Shown: one piece after another, positions 1 through 8,060 of the stretch | Numbering within the stretch: the first letter of the stretch is position 1 | Layout: each line of letters opens with the position of its first letter | Assembly: GCA_902497035.1 (NCBI GenBank) | Contig: CABVDL010000037.1 | Span: forward strand, 1 to 23,941 | Source of the DNA: an uncultured Prevotella sp. | Lineage (GTDB): Bacteria > Bacteroidota > Bacteroidia > Bacteroidales > Bacteroidaceae | Length of the DNA stretch: 23,941 nt | Reading direction: 5' to 3' | Translations under genes and position numbers: made by a program | Notes under the pieces: generated by a model | Told to the model about the DNA's origin: nothing | The model's database searches: none | Seen by the model: the letters and a program-made list of their open reading frames with translations, nothing else

Positions 1-26
1 GGCTTCGGGTTGGATGTTTTTGCCAT
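1..26 (-). CDS. Possible 5' end of a gene leaving the window
   Basis: An ATG on the minus strand at 26-24 opens a frame reading MAKTSNPK before the window ends, preceded by an A-rich leader of the kind usual in Bacteroidota. It lies downstream of the GH92 gene, beyond the inverted repeat at 124-230. Only eight codons are visible, so neither function nor coding status can be established. Confidence 0.22.
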
Positions 27-61
27 TTTGAGTTTTAGCGGACAGCAATAATTTTATAACG

Positions 62-230
62 CAATCATTGCTGATGCATCGCAGGGCAGGACGGTGAAAT
101 CGTAGGGGGCGGGACGGTGACATCGTAGGGGCGGGGTTTATCCCCGCCCTAACCCCGCAGGATAACACATGATTATTTACCATGTTGTTGCCATCCGGGG
201 GTTAGGGCGGGGATAAACCCCGCCCCTACG
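62..230. repeat. GC-rich REP/MITE-like element with perfect 33-bp inverted repeats
   Basis: Positions 124-156 and 198-230 are exact reverse complements (33 of 33), separated by a 41-base AT-rich loop. Each arm is itself partly self-complementary (GGGGCGGGG followed by CCCCGCCC). Just to the left, 91-109 and 114-131 are near-identical direct repeats with a 23-base period. The 10-mer TTTTATAACG occurs at 52-61 and at 231-240, like a target-site duplication around the element. Read from the minus strand the large hairpin lies 46 bases past the GH92 stop and could end PUL transcription, although no T-run follows. The element type is inferred; no transposase gene is present. Confidence 0.75.
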
Positions 231-275
231 TTTTATAACGTTGCAATACCGGCGTCGATGAAGAGAAGAGACTTC

Positions 276-2558
276 TTATTTCTCGTCGGCAAACGAGTAA
301 GGCGCGTCAGCCTCAGCCGTGCCGCGTTGTCTGTTGGGCGCAGCACCCATCTCAAACCTTATGCTGGCTCCCCTCATGAGGTCGGCGCGCAGGAGGTAGT
401 TGCGGCTGTAGGGCTCGCCGTTGACGCTCATCGACTGTATGTAGCGGTTGTCCTTGCTACAGGCCGGGGTGCTGATGTTAACGGTGTTGCCGTTTTCCAG
501 GTGCAGCCTTACCTGCTTGAAATAAGGTGTGCCCACCACATACTGGCCCGAACCCGGACAGACGGGATAGAAGCCGAGGGCCGAGAACACGTACCAGGCC
601 GAGGTCTGTCCGTTGTCCTCGTCGCCGCAATAGCCGTCGGGCCGGGCAGAGTAGAGGCGGTCCATGACCTCACGTATCCAGTATTGCGTCTTCCAGGGCT
701 GTCCGGCATAGTCGTACAGATAGATGGCATGCTGCACCGGCTGGTTGCCGTGGGCATAGTTGCCCATGTCCATGATTTGCATCTCGCGTATCTCGTGGAT
801 GACCTGTCCGTAATAGCTGGCGTCGAAGACCGGCGGCAGGCTGAACACCGAGTCGAGCATCTGGCAGAAGGCGCTGCGGCCGCCCATCAGTGCGATAAGG
901 TCTTTCGGATTGTGGAACACCGACCAGGTGTAGTGCCAGCTGTTGCCCTCGGTAAAGGCGTCACCCCACTTCAGCGGATTGAAGGGCGACTGGAACGTGC
1001 CATCCTGGTTGCGGCCCCGCATCAGGCGTGTCTCCTTGTCAAAGACATTGCGGTAGTTGAGCGCCCGCCGCCTGAATGGCGCCAGCTCTTTCTTGCTCTT
1101 GCCCAGGGCCTTGCCAAACTCATAGATGCACCAGTCATCGTAAGCGTACTCAAGCGTGCGCGCCACGTTCTCCCTGATGCCGACATCGTAAGGCACGTAA
1201 CCCAGCCTGTTGTAAAAGTCATACCCCAAGCGGCCGGTAGACGACACGGTGGGATGCACGCCGTTGGCACCATGCACCACGGCCTGCCACAGTGTCTCGG
1301 CATCATAGCCGCGTATGCCGCAGAGGTAGGCGTCGGCCACGACCGAGGCCGAGTTGTTGCCGACCATGCAGCCGCGGTGCCCGGGCGAGGCCCATTCGGG
1401 CAGCCAGCCGCTCTCCTTGTAGGCATTGGCCAGACCGGCCTGAATCTGACTGCTCACCGTGGGATACATGAGATTGACAAAGGGCAGCAGGGCGCGGAAG
1501 GTGTCCCAGAAGCCGGTGTCGGTGTACATGTAGCCGGGCAGCACCTTGCCGTTGTAGGGGCTGTAGTGCACGGGCTTGCCGTCGGCCCCGTACTCGAAGA
1601 ACTGCCGCGGGAACAGCACGCAGCGGTAGAGGCACGAGTAGAACGTGCGGAGGTTGTCCACATTGTCGTCGCTGACCTCTATCCTGCCAAGCACGTCGTT
1701 CCAGCGCTGGCAGCCTTTCTGCCGGAGGGTCTCGAAGCTGTCGTGGCCCAGCTCGGCCAGGTTGCGCTCAGCCTGCTCCGCACTGATGAACGAGGAGGCC
1801 ACGCGCACATGCACCTGCTCGCCGCGGCGGGTCCTGAAGCCAACGATGGCGCCCGCGTGGTCGCAGGTGGCGCTGAGCTTATCCGCGTCGAGGCGGCCGT
1901 CGGCCACCGCATAGCGGAAGGTGAAAGGATGGTCGAACTCAAGCACAAAATAGTTCTTGAAATTGTCGGGCACGCCCCCGCTGTTTCTCGTGGTGTAGCC
2001 TATGATCTTGTTCTCGCCCGGCACGATGGTCACCGACGAGCCCTTGTCAAAGGCGTCTAGCACGACGAACGAGCTGTCGCTCTTGGGGAACGTGAGGCGG
2101 AACATGGCCGCGCGCTCCGTGGGCACCACCTCGGCCGTCACGTCATAGTCGGCCAGATACACCCTATAATAATAAGGTGTGGCCTGCTCGGCCTTGTGCG
2201 AGAACCAGCTGGCGCGCCTGTCCTCATCGAACACAGGCTTCCCGGTCTCGGGCATTAGCGAGAACTGTCCGTAGTCGTTGATCCACGGACTGGGCTGGTG
2301 GGTCTGCTTCAATCCCCTGATTTTGTCGGCAGAATAGGTATAGGTCCAGCCGTCGCCCATCTTCCCGGTCTGCGGTGTCCAGAAGTTCATGCCCCAGGGC
2401 ATGGCTATGACGGGATAGGTGTTGCCCGTTGACAGCGTGTATTTGGACTCCGTCCCCACAAGCGGACTGACGTAATCCACCACCCCTGCGCTCCAAGTGG
2501 AGGCTGGTACAGCAATGATCGTAAGCAATGAAATTGCTATTTTCTTAAACAGTTGCAT
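276..2558 (-). CDS. GH92 exo-alpha-mannosidase, predicted alpha-1,2-specific
   Basis: This 760-residue protein has a type I signal peptide (about residues 1-24, no lipobox) and is full length for GH92, a Ca2+-dependent inverting family of exo-alpha-mannosidases. The C-terminal catalytic region carries the hallmarks FTEGNSW, GNQPVQH and GDEDNGQTSAWYV. Compared with the residues I recall for Bacteroides thetaiotaomicron BT3990 (W88, E533, H584, E585, D642, D644), equivalents occur at W92, E537, H588, E589, D646 and D648, a constant shift of four. That supplies the catalytic acid, the base pair and the Trp/His/Glu set linked to alpha-1,2 specificity. It is likely periplasmic and trims mannose side chains of imported oligosaccharides. 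It is the last PUL gene, 261 bases after the preceding one, and is much more GC-rich than that neighbour. Confidence 0.94.
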   Translation of the reverse strand: MQLFKKIAISLLTIIAVPASTWSAGVVDYVSPLVGTESKYTLSTGNTYPVIAMPWGMNFWTPQTGKMGDGWTYTYSADKIRGLKQTHQPSPWINDYGQFSLMPETGKPVFDEDRRASWFSHKAEQATPYYYRVYLADYDVTAEVVPTERAAMFRLTFPKSDSSFVVLDAFDKGSSVTIVPGENKIIGYTTRNSGGVPDNFKNYFVLEFDHPFTFRYAVADGRLDADKLSATCDHAGAIVGFRTRRGEQVHVRVASSFISAEQAERNLAELGHDSFETLRQKGCQRWNDVLGRIEVSDDNVDNLRTFYSCLYRCVLFPRQFFEYGADGKPVHYSPYNGKVLPGYMYTDTGFWDTFRALLPFVNLMYPTVSSQIQAGLANAYKESGWLPEWASPGHRGCMVGNNSASVVADAYLCGIRGYDAETLWQAVVHGANGVHPTVSSTGRLGYDFYNRLGYVPYDVGIRENVARTLEYAYDDWCIYEFGKALGKSKKELAPFRRRALNYRNVFDKETRLMRGRNQDGTFQSPFNPLKWGDAFTEGNSWHYTWSVFHNPKDLIALMGGRSAFCQMLDSVFSLPPVFDASYYGQVIHEIREMQIMDMGNYAHGNQPVQHAIYLYDYAGQPWKTQYWIREVMDRLYSARPDGYCGDEDNGQTSAWYVFSALGFYPVCPGSGQYVVGTPYFKQVRLHLENGNTVNISTPACSKDNRYIQSMSVNGEPYSRNYLLRADLMRGASIRFEMGAAPNRQRGTAEADAPYSFADEK

Positions 2559-2819
2559 TGTTTTATTTGTGTATTTTTTGATATTTAGCTAACAGAACTT
2601 TCATCCAATAAAGACAGGTTTCATAACTAATGATTATTTCACCATATTGATAACTTTGAAATATACTGATTTATTATTATACCCCGTACTTATTTTCAAT
2701 ATTTAAGAGATACGCCGCACTATGCCTTATCACATGGCGTGACAATCGTCCAACGCTTGTAGAACGACTGGATGAACTTCTCTTTTTAATTAAATGGAAT
2801 TGTAAAATTATCAAGCCGC
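2559..2819. other. AT-rich spacer upstream of the GH92 gene
   Basis: This 261-base spacer is far more AT-rich than the genes flanking it. The only promoter-like match on the minus strand is TATATTTC near 2660, one base from TAnnTTTG and lacking a clear -33 partner. A weak ACGCC/GGCGT stem lies around 2712-2741. Either the GH92 gene has its own weak promoter here or it is reached by read-through; the sequence does not decide. No convincing coding remnant was seen. Confidence 0.4.
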
Positions 2820-5042
2820 TTACCAAGCTATACTTACTTCCACTCCATTTGGATTATTCTCAAAACCCACAAGTAAGGTCTTGCTGTGCTTATCCCACTT
2901 ATATGAAGCCTTGGCCGCATTGATGCGTACCTTGGCTGGAGCCTTGGGAAGAAGGATTCGCATAACATTGGTCGTATTTTTCGGGCTTTTCGACACAAAC
3001 GAATAGCTGTTAGCCGTAATATGCTCGCTATACTGTCTCGACGCAGCCGCAATAACCTGTGGACGGTTTTTATCCTTTATCCGACTCAAATCGTAAAGGA
3101 ATGCTTGCTCTCCGGGATTCACCGTCTTTTGGGTGACTACAGGCAACGTGTTTGTATAAAGATCGATAAACTGTCCATTCAAGACAAGAGGCTTGTTTGA
3201 GACTATATTTTCATCAACCACACTGGCAAGCACATAATTGCCCCGCTCTAAATAGAACGAATTCTTCAGCTCCAACTTACCAGCTTTTGCATCATCCTCA
3301 TAGGCCCGCTTTACCGTATTTACCAATTCCTTGTCAGCTCCCTGTGTTAGGACAAATTCTTTCGGGTCCTCTCTAATGACGTAAACCTTACCCTTGCCTA
3401 CTTGATAGCGTCCTTGGGCAGCATTTTTGTACATGCCCATTAGCTCAAAGAGGTGCTCAGAAGGTGCCTTGTATGAATTTACGTTGGTATTCCACCATTC
3501 ACGCACGCTTTGGAATGGATCATTGTCTCGTCCTGAATAAATCAGCACTCCGCCTTGTCGAACCCATTGGGCGATATTGCGGTTTTGTGCCTCATCCATT
3601 GGCTTCATATTAGAATATGATAGCAGCAGCACACGCACATTTTTCCACGTGTCAGCATAGCCCGTGTTCTCCAAATGAACTATGCTCACAGGCACGCCAC
3701 GCTTAACCAAGGGTAATGCCTCACCATAGAAGTTACTTAATTGTGGGTCGTCGTAACCTTCAATGGGTTGAGGTGAACGCTGGAACATGAGGCTGTTGCA
3801 CATGGCTATGCTTATGCCATGGCTGCCGGAAACATTATTTGCAGAGGCCGGGACATTGTTGAGCGCATTAATCATGACCTGCATCTGCGTAGAGTAGAAG
3901 CGGGGGATGTGTATTTTCCTTTGGCTGGTTGCATTCTCGTTGTACAGGCCTTCGTAAATGCGGTCGGGCCAGGGCATCACCTCAAAGTTGTCAATTGTCG
4001 GCCACATGAGCTCTGCAGTAAAAGTAGCCTGATAGTTACGCTTGTAGTCGCTCCAGTCCTTTGCTCTGTCCTCAATAGGGTCGGTGAGGAAAAACATCTT
4101 CCGATGTGTGGGTCGGGTCATCGACTCCATGCATCCATACTCAAGATAAGCCGTCTCAAAGACTCGTTCCTTGGCTGTGCCGTTGAAGTAGTTGGGCTCA
4201 CGTGAGGTGCCGGTCCACACCTGTGCGATATATCCATCGCAGCTCTCCATGGATGCCAGACTGGCTTCGGGCGATACAATCTGCCACTGCGAGTAGTTGA
4301 GCAGGGAGTGGGTGGGCACATAGCATTTCACATTCAGCCCCTTGGTCTTGCCGTAGGCCTTGGCATAGCGGAACGACTCGTCGAGCGCACGGTAGTAAAG
4401 ATAATATTTCAGCTTATTGGAGAGATAGGTATTCTCGGCCGACTCATGCTGCGGTCTCCATGGAAAACCATAGTATTGTCTCCACTCGCGCTTGAAGGCT
4501 TCGCTGTAGCCTGCACGCGCCCAGAACTCCGGTTCCTCCAAGAAGATGGCATCCACGCCCTGGTCGATGACGGGCTTGATATTGCGCATCTTGAAATAGC
4601 TCAGATAATTGTAAGTAGGCACGATGTAGGGAATGAGGTGTCCGTGCCAAATCGTGTCGCCCCTCATGGTCTTCTGCCCCTCGTCGAGATGCCATATGCC
4701 ATCCCACTTTCCCGTGAAATAGTCCTGATACTCGCCCCAGGCAATGCCGGTCATGAAATGGGCATGGTAGCCATGCTCCCGCCACGATTTCACCCGCCGG
4801 GCAAAGTTGTTTCCTGCGCCATAGACCATCACGAGGTCGGAGCGTATGTCTGTGACCTGCTTCCACGGCCCCGAGGTCTGAAACGTAGTTTTCTCTTTCG
4901 GCACCCTATTGGCGGCCTGCGCACAAGCCTCTGCAAGAGGTGCAGACGCCAACACGCTTTGCAGCAGCACAACGGCCAACAGGGGTCTGGGCTTGGAGGA
5001 CAAAGAGCAAGTAAACGAAGTTATTGTCTTAATTAGTTTCAT
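2820..5042 (-). CDS. Secreted barrel-type glycoside hydrolase, family unassigned
   Basis: This is a 740-residue exported protein; a long signal peptide probably ends near residues 41-44 (ACAQA-AN). Residues about 60-370 read like a (beta/alpha)8 barrel of the GH42/clan-A type, with repeated beta strands and a carboxylate-rich motif FLEEPEFW at 168-174 where a catalytic acid/base would sit. Residues about 440-560 (VRVLLLSYSN, then QGGVLIYSG) resemble the trimerisation domain of GH42-like enzymes. A beta-sandwich tail follows to the C-terminus. Domain order recalls GH42 and GH164, the latter containing beta-mannosidases, but I cannot assign a family or identify the nucleophile. Its place between the DUF3823 and GH92 genes suggests it acts on the same alpha-mannan-type glycan. 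It is notably AT-rich compared with the GH92 gene. Confidence 0.6.
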   Translation of the reverse strand: MKLIKTITSFTCSLSSKPRPLLAVVLLQSVLASAPLAEACAQAANRVPKEKTTFQTSGPWKQVTDIRSDLVMVYGAGNNFARRVKSWREHGYHAHFMTGIAWGEYQDYFTGKWDGIWHLDEGQKTMRGDTIWHGHLIPYIVPTYNYLSYFKMRNIKPVIDQGVDAIFLEEPEFWARAGYSEAFKREWRQYYGFPWRPQHESAENTYLSNKLKYYLYYRALDESFRYAKAYGKTKGLNVKCYVPTHSLLNYSQWQIVSPEASLASMESCDGYIAQVWTGTSREPNYFNGTAKERVFETAYLEYGCMESMTRPTHRKMFFLTDPIEDRAKDWSDYKRNYQATFTAELMWPTIDNFEVMPWPDRIYEGLYNENATSQRKIHIPRFYSTQMQVMINALNNVPASANNVSGSHGISIAMCNSLMFQRSPQPIEGYDDPQLSNFYGEALPLVKRGVPVSIVHLENTGYADTWKNVRVLLLSYSNMKPMDEAQNRNIAQWVRQGGVLIYSGRDNDPFQSVREWWNTNVNSYKAPSEHLFELMGMYKNAAQGRYQVGKGKVYVIREDPKEFVLTQGADKELVNTVKRAYEDDAKAGKLELKNSFYLERGNYVLASVVDENIVSNKPLVLNGQFIDLYTNTLPVVTQKTVNPGEQAFLYDLSRIKDKNRPQVIAAASRQYSEHITANSYSFVSKSPKNTTNVMRILLPKAPAKVRINAAKASYKWDKHSKTLLVGFENNPNGVEVSIAW

Positions 5043-5066
5043 GCTACTGATTTGTTACAAGGAATG

Positions 5067-5097
5067 GAGGCTATATCGGAAGTCCTGATACAGCCTC
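5067..5097 (-). other. Intercistronic hairpin inside the PUL transcript
   Basis: GAGGCT at 5067-5072 pairs with AGCCTC at 5092-5097; after one mismatch the stem continues with TATC/GATA, and flanking AAT/ATT can extend it past a bulge. It lies in the 97-base gap between the DUF3823 and barrel-hydrolase genes. No T-run follows on the minus strand, so an RNA processing or stability element fits better than a terminator. Confidence 0.45.
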
Positions 5098-5139
5098 ATT
5101 CACTCATTAAACTATAAAACCTATTTTGAAACCCAAGGG

Positions 5140-5961
5140 CTAAGGAATGATGACCTCCATGGGCTTACTGTAGTTCCAACGGCGCGTACCGCTGCCCACC
5201 GGCGTGTCATAGTTGATGCGGGCTGCTGCGCGCACAAAGACGTGCCTGCCTGACGGAATGGAGACGCCCTCCTTGGACTTAACAGTCACCGGCTGACCCA
5301 GCAGTTTGTCAAAGGAGTCACCACTGTATTCTATGGAATTGGACCACCGCTCGTCGCGTGCGCGATAGCCTACGGTTGACGAGTAACTGACAAACAGCTG
5401 GATGTCGGTGACATTGGCGTAGGAGTCGTCGTACTTTCCCGTCGGCTCTATCAGCGACTTGAAGTCTTCACGAGAGATGGCACGTGTCACCTTCACCCTT
5501 GCCGTGATTTGGCCGTTCGATACCGTAGGGTAGCCCACGAACTCCACTCTCAGGAAAGGCCTCACCTTAAAGATGCACTCTGTCGAGCCTTTAATGGTCA
5601 CGGTCTGCGTACCGTTGGCGATGGGCGTGCCGTCGGCGTTTTCACGGAAGATGGGTACAAACGGACCATCTACCCGCACATTATAAATGCCCTTGAACAC
5701 TTTCGTGTTATTGAACGATCCGTCGGGCATGCAGTAGAAGTCCAGCCCCTCGTCGGCATTCTCACTGTAGTCGAGCTGTACCATTCTGACGCGTATGCCC
5801 TCAGAGCCCTGGTCGGTCTGGATGGAGTCACCCGTCTCGCTGTCAACGACAGCCCCGTGCAAGGTTTCGCCCGGCTCGTCATAATTGTCGAGCTCAAACA
5901 TGTCGCAGGACGTGAGGGCCAATAATGAGAATAACAAATATGCAAAAGAAAGCTTTTTCAT
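5140..5961 (-). CDS. DUF3823-type surface lipoprotein downstream of SusD
   Basis: A 273-residue lipoprotein with signal peptide and lipobox LTSC (Cys19 from the ATG at 5961; an in-frame TTG two codons earlier is unlikely to be used). The N-terminal half carries the beta-sandwich pattern typical of DUF3823 (LHGAVVDSETGDSIQT, then DGSFNNTKVFKGIYNVRVDGPFVP), followed by a second beta-rich domain. Members of this family commonly lie directly after SusD in Bacteroidota PULs, often ones with GH92 enzymes, and are thought to be surface glycan-binding accessories. Here the start lies 21 bases after the SusD stop, consistent with co-transcription. Glycan binding is inferred from context. Confidence 0.85.
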   Translation of the reverse strand: MKKLSFAYLLFSLLALTSCDMFELDNYDEPGETLHGAVVDSETGDSIQTDQGSEGIRVRMVQLDYSENADEGLDFYCMPDGSFNNTKVFKGIYNVRVDGPFVPIFRENADGTPIANGTQTVTIKGSTECIFKVRPFLRVEFVGYPTVSNGQITARVKVTRAISREDFKSLIEPTGKYDDSYANVTDIQLFVSYSSTVGYRARDERWSNSIEYSGDSFDKLLGQPVTVKSKEGVSIPSGRHVFVRAAARINYDTPVGSGTRRWNYSKPMEVIIP

Positions 5962-5982
5962 GTTCAAACTTTATTTTTATTA

Positions 5983-8040
5983 TTATCTGTTGGGTTGTTG
6001 GTCAATGACCTCACTCTTGGTCACCTCGCCGGAAGGTATGGCCCAGTAGTAGTCGAGTACCGAATAGCTGAACGTCTTCTGGCTGATAGCCTGGAAATGC
6101 TCGTCATAGAACCACTTCTTGGCCTTAGTGGAGTAGAAAGGATAGAAACCGTGGAAACGATACTGCTCGTTGTTGCTGTAGGCGGCTTTGTCGCGGGTCT
6201 CGCCCCAGAAGCCGTCACGTCCCTCGTAATGGTTCACGCGCCAACGGCGGATGTCCCACTTGTTCTTTCCCTCAAAGGCAAGTTCCTTGCGGCGCTCACG
6301 GCGTACGATGTTACGTCCGTAATCAGTGGGCTCCAACTTACTCGTGAGCAGTTCGGCACCGGCACGCTTGCGTATCTCATTGACAGCGTCGGTGGCTTCC
6401 TGCAACAGATTGCCGCCATCAGGAGAGGCCACGCCTGCCTCAGACATCTCTACAGCGGCCTCAGCCATGTTGAGCAGCACCTCGGCATAGCGCATGAGAA
6501 TGAAATTCTGCGAGCATTTTCCCTCACCAATCTCGGAAGTGGGATCCGGATTGAGATACTTTCTCACGTAAATTCCCGTCAGCGTTGCCTCACCGTTGCT
6601 GTAGAAAGGTCCGTCGGTTCCGGAGGCGTTAATTGTGGTGCCGTCATCGAGCGTCACTTTTTCCTGCGCTGAGCCAGAGTTTGGACTCATATAAAGCTTC
6701 TTGGGCTTCTTGGTGTAGGCATCGGTCTGCTGGAATGTCTTCGAAGACGTGGCATAGGAATAGTCGTCAAAGAGGGGCTTGATGGGAGTTTCGCCGACGT
6801 ATGTCCCCATCTTGACATCCTGCACGTCGCCTCTGTGCGTATCGCCGGGATAGATGACCCAGGCCCTTAGTCGCGGCTCCACATTGGCGAAGATACCCAT
6901 CGGACTGTCGAAGAGCAGATAATGGCCGTTGCCGCAGTTGGTTCCGTCGGTAACGCGGATGCTGCCGTCCTTATAGCGGTCAAAGCCGTCAAAAAGCTGC
7001 ATAAAGTCGGATGTGGGGCACATTCCACCCGAAAGGGGCTTGTGATACATGTAAGGAGCGTTATAGGCATCATAGCCATGAGCCGTCGTAGGGTAGCTGT
7101 ACTCCTTCACGTCTATGTTCTCGGGACTGTCATCGTCGAAGAACATGTCTATCATATTCTGGTATTGGGCCTCCTTGTCGTTGGCTGCCCATTTCTTGGT
7201 ATAGAGGCTGTACTTGCCCGACTTGTCAACCTCCTTTGCAGCCTTGTAGGCTTCGGTAAAGTATTTCTTCGACGCAGCCTCCCATCTGTCCGGCGCAAAT
7301 CCCATCACCCTTACGCCGGTTTTCTTGCCGAGACCGGTCAGATTGCCGTTTACCGTCTGATTGTATTTTGCCACACTGCCGGCGTAAAGCATGGCTTCTG
7401 ACTTCCAAGCCAGTGCCTTGTACTTGTTGCAGTATCCCCTCTTGGGGCTTGTGGGCTGCAGCAGTTCTATGGCCTTGTCGTAATCGGCAAGCACCTGGTC
7501 CCATGTCTCTTCCTCAGAAGACCGCGGCACCTCAAGCTTATCACTTTCATCCGGATAACTGATGACGTGCGTCACAAGAGGCACGCCGCCGAAGCGCTTG
7601 GCCATGGTATAGAATGCCGTGGCACGAATGTAATAGGCCTCTCCGAGGAAATGATTGTACATCATCTCCGAATAATTGGCCTTATACTTCGGAAGGTTCT
7701 CTATCAGCATGTTGGCCTCCCGGATTTCCTTAAAGGCCATGCTCCAGTAGGGGGTGTCCTCGCCTGTGAACGAACGGCATATACCGTCACGGTCGAGGCA
7801 CTCGCCGGTTCCCTCAATGCCAAGGCTGACCAGCCAACCATTGAAGTTGAATCCCCACTGACCCTGGTACTTGAAGTCCTCATAAGGCATATAACTGTAG
7901 AGCCTGGCCAGATAGATATCCATGCCCGACTCGTCTGAGAGCAGCTTGTCGGAAGTAACCACATTCTTTGGCGGCACGTCAAGATCCACACAGGAAGAGA
8001 GCAGTAAGATTGAGGCTATAAATAAGATTACTTTTTTCAT
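5983..8040 (-). CDS. SusD/RagB-family glycan-binding lipoprotein
   Basis: This 685-residue outer-membrane lipoprotein has lipobox LSSC at Cys17 and the SusD-type opening (YLARLYSYMPYEDF, about 45-58). TPR-like helices follow, including the segment FLGEAYYIRATAFYTMAKRFG (about 130-150). The diagnostic C-terminal segment around 580-602 contains RRKELAFEGKNKWDIRRWR. SusD proteins cap the SusC barrel and capture glycan for import. The length is on the long side for the family, with a middle insertion of about 60-80 residues. It starts 20 bases after the SusC stop, the usual SusC-SusD pairing. A mannan-derived substrate is inferred from the neighbouring GH76 and GH92 genes. Confidence 0.96.
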   Translation of the reverse strand: MKKVILFIASILLLSSCVDLDVPPKNVVTSDKLLSDESGMDIYLARLYSYMPYEDFKYQGQWGFNFNGWLVSLGIEGTGECLDRDGICRSFTGEDTPYWSMAFKEIREANMLIENLPKYKANYSEMMYNHFLGEAYYIRATAFYTMAKRFGGVPLVTHVISYPDESDKLEVPRSSEEETWDQVLADYDKAIELLQPTSPKRGYCNKYKALAWKSEAMLYAGSVAKYNQTVNGNLTGLGKKTGVRVMGFAPDRWEAASKKYFTEAYKAAKEVDKSGKYSLYTKKWAANDKEAQYQNMIDMFFDDDSPENIDVKEYSYPTTAHGYDAYNAPYMYHKPLSGGMCPTSDFMQLFDGFDRYKDGSIRVTDGTNCGNGHYLLFDSPMGIFANVEPRLRAWVIYPGDTHRGDVQDVKMGTYVGETPIKPLFDDYSYATSSKTFQQTDAYTKKPKKLYMSPNSGSAQEKVTLDDGTTINASGTDGPFYSNGEATLTGIYVRKYLNPDPTSEIGEGKCSQNFILMRYAEVLLNMAEAAVEMSEAGVASPDGGNLLQEATDAVNEIRKRAGAELLTSKLEPTDYGRNIVRRERRKELAFEGKNKWDIRRWRVNHYEGRDGFWGETRDKAAYSNNEQYRFHGFYPFYSTKAKKWFYDEHFQAISQKTFSYSVLDYYWAIPSGEVTKSEVIDQQPNR

Positions 8041-8060
8041 AATTCGTGTACTTTATTCGA

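Noticed and set aside
258..2060. 600-codon open frame on the plus strand opposite the GH92 gene
   Set aside because: It is an antisense shadow of a GC-rich gene; the minus-strand frame has all GH92 motifs and the plus frame has none.
4308..5036. 242-codon plus-strand frame opposite the barrel hydrolase
   Set aside because: No signal, domain or ribosome-binding evidence; the minus strand gives a coherent exported enzyme.
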